A stretch of DNA of 64,000 nt from Gammaproteobacteria bacterium RIFCSPHIGHO2_12_FULL_63_22. Its GTDB lineage: Bacteria; Pseudomonadota; Gammaproteobacteria; Xanthomonadales; Xanthomonadaceae. The position numbers and the translations under genes are program-made. The stretch spans positions 79,253 through 143,252 of the forward strand of contig MGYJ01000090.1 of assembly GCA_001801685.1 (NCBI GenBank). Direction: 5' to 3'. This document shows, in pieces, positions 63,517 through 64,000 of the stretch. A model generated the notes under the pieces. That model saw only the letters and a program-made list of their open reading frames with translations. It was not told where the DNA came from and ran no database searches. The stretch's first letter is position 1, and each line of letters begins with the position of its first letter.

Positions 63517-63625
63517 TCGTGGGTCTAATATCGGCAAATCGCGTCGGAACGGCAAGGTCGCGTGTTCATCCGCGGTCCCGTGGCCTCGGATTAAGCTGTG
63601 ATCGGAATCCAGGGAGGACGTTTTG

Positions 63626-63907
63626 ATGGGCATGCCGATCAGGCACGACGCTGAGTTGCACCGGTTCCATACCTCTGCCGAAGGCCACGGCGCAGAGCTT
63701 GTCTATCGGCTTGCGGGCAAGGTCATGACGATCGTCCACACGGGCGTACCCGAGGAAATTGCCGGACGCGGCATCGCAGCGGAACTCATGAAGGCGGCAT
63801 TGGCTCACGCCCAGGCGTCGGAGTGGACGGTCGTGCCCGCATGTTCCTACGCAAGAGCCTTCAAGGGCCGTTATCCGGAGTACGCCCATCTTTGGCGGGA
63901 ACGGTAG
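63626..63907 (+). CDS. Small GNAT-like N-acetyltransferase (YjdJ/NATD1 type)
   Basis: A 93-residue protein with the short GNAT fold of the YjdJ/NATD1 group: [66 protein letters not shown], where RGIAAELM is the acetyl-CoA loop and [17 protein letters not shown] the C-terminal signature. A strong GGGAGG ribosome site lies 8 nt before ATG 63626. Substrate unknown. Confidence 0.87.
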   Translation: MGMPIRHDAELHRFHTSAEGHGAELVYRLAGKVMTIVHTGVPEEIAGRGIAAELMKAALAHAQASEWTVVPACSYARAFKGRYPEYAHLWRER

Positions 63908-63914
63908 CACTTCG

Positions 63915-63930
63915 CATAATGTATATTATG
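63915..63930. promoter_or_regulatory. AT-rich palindrome CATAAT-GTAT-ATTATG
   Basis: A perfect 6-bp inverted repeat with a 4-nt spacer, within a 20-bp AT-rich island (GCATAATGTATATTATGTAA) that stands out from the GC-rich surroundings. It lies 17 nt upstream of the FNR-type box and could be a second regulator site or an UP-like element for the gene starting near the right edge. Function inferred from position only. Confidence 0.45.
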
Positions 63931-63946
63931 TAAAACGTCAGAGGGT

Positions 63947-63960
63947 TTGATCCGCATCAA
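63947..63960 (+). promoter_or_regulatory. FNR/Anr-type box with class II promoter geometry
   Basis: TTGAT-CCGC-ATCAA is a perfect match to the FNR/Anr/Dnr consensus TTGAT-N4-ATCAA. Its centre (63953.5) is followed by a possible -10 hexamer GATACC at 63981-63986, which would place the transcription start near 63992-63995, about 40-41.5 nt from the box centre, the classic activating position. An ATG at 63995 is in the last six bases of the window. The controlled gene is therefore to the right. Oxygen-regulated expression is the inference. Confidence 0.7.
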
Positions 63961-64000
63961 GGCGCTGGTGGTTCCTGCCCGATACCTTGGCGCCATGACC

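Overview
The window is a continuous stretch of ordinary, densely packed chromosome from a high-GC gammaproteobacterium. Three things point to the order Lysobacterales (Xanthomonadales): the gene orders serC-pheA-hisC-aroA-cmk-rpsA-ihfB-lapA-lapB, rlmN-pilF-rodZ-yfgM-bamB-der and rne facing rluC; the YkgO-type L36 protein; and family members such as the short TonB-like protein and the Mrr-like membrane protein. A Rhodanobacteraceae-like or neighbouring lineage is my best guess, but this is inferred without a database search. No prophage, insertion sequence, integrase or CRISPR array is visible.

Layout. 0-2.7 kb: the end of serS, a LysR regulator, an orphan exbD, tRNA-Ser(UGA) and a GacA/UvrY-type response regulator. 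2.7-7.1 kb: RNase E (rne) with a long structured leader, and rluC. 7.1-7.6 kb: a gene-free 531-bp gap with two inverted copies of a foldback repeat. 7.6-10.3 kb: phhB, nfuA, a TonB-like membrane protein and two small cytochromes c. 10.4-18.0 kb: an RND efflux operon of one adaptor and two different pump subunits, the second lacking canonical proton-relay residues. 18.0-21.5 kb: a minus-strand polyamine operon (small exported protein, aguA, aguB, TraB-family membrane protein). 21.6-24.4 kb: a DUF1800/DUF1501 pair. 24.5-30.7 kb: L36, then a lipid-storage-like neighbourhood (TetR regulator, acyl-CoA-binding protein, fatty acyl-CoA reductase, a phasin-like protein, a polyhydroxyalkanoate-system protein) with an Mrr-like protein and an unknown gene among them. 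30.8-34.9 kb: a double-FHA membrane protein and a PAS5-GGDEF-EAL protein. 35.0-42.6 kb: amino-acid biosynthesis, cmk, rpsA and ihfB. 42.6-47.8 kb: lapA-lapB and three envelope-polysaccharide genes (WecA-like transferase, WbpM-like dehydratase, galU). 47.9-52.7 kb: a membrane protein and a beta-oxidation operon headed by a PsrA-like repressor with a clear operator. 52.9-59.4 kb: ndk, rlmN, pilF, rodZ, yfgM, bamB, der. 59.4-62.4 kb: molybdenum-cofactor genes mobA, moeA and a rhodanese-MoeB fusion. 62.4-64 kb: a PAS-GGDEF-LuxR protein, a small GNAT-like protein, and a perfect FNR-type box at the right edge that faces a gene outside the window.

The genes fall into coherent themes: fatty acid storage and breakdown under two TetR regulators, second-messenger signalling (two GGDEF proteins), envelope assembly, and Moco synthesis next to an FNR-type promoter, which hints at anaerobic respiration just beyond the right edge. 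The points most worth a second look are the foldback repeat pair, the asymmetric RND pump, the DNA-binding diguanylate cyclase, the fatty acyl-CoA reductase cluster and the PsrA-type operator. I found no wholly new multi-gene system.
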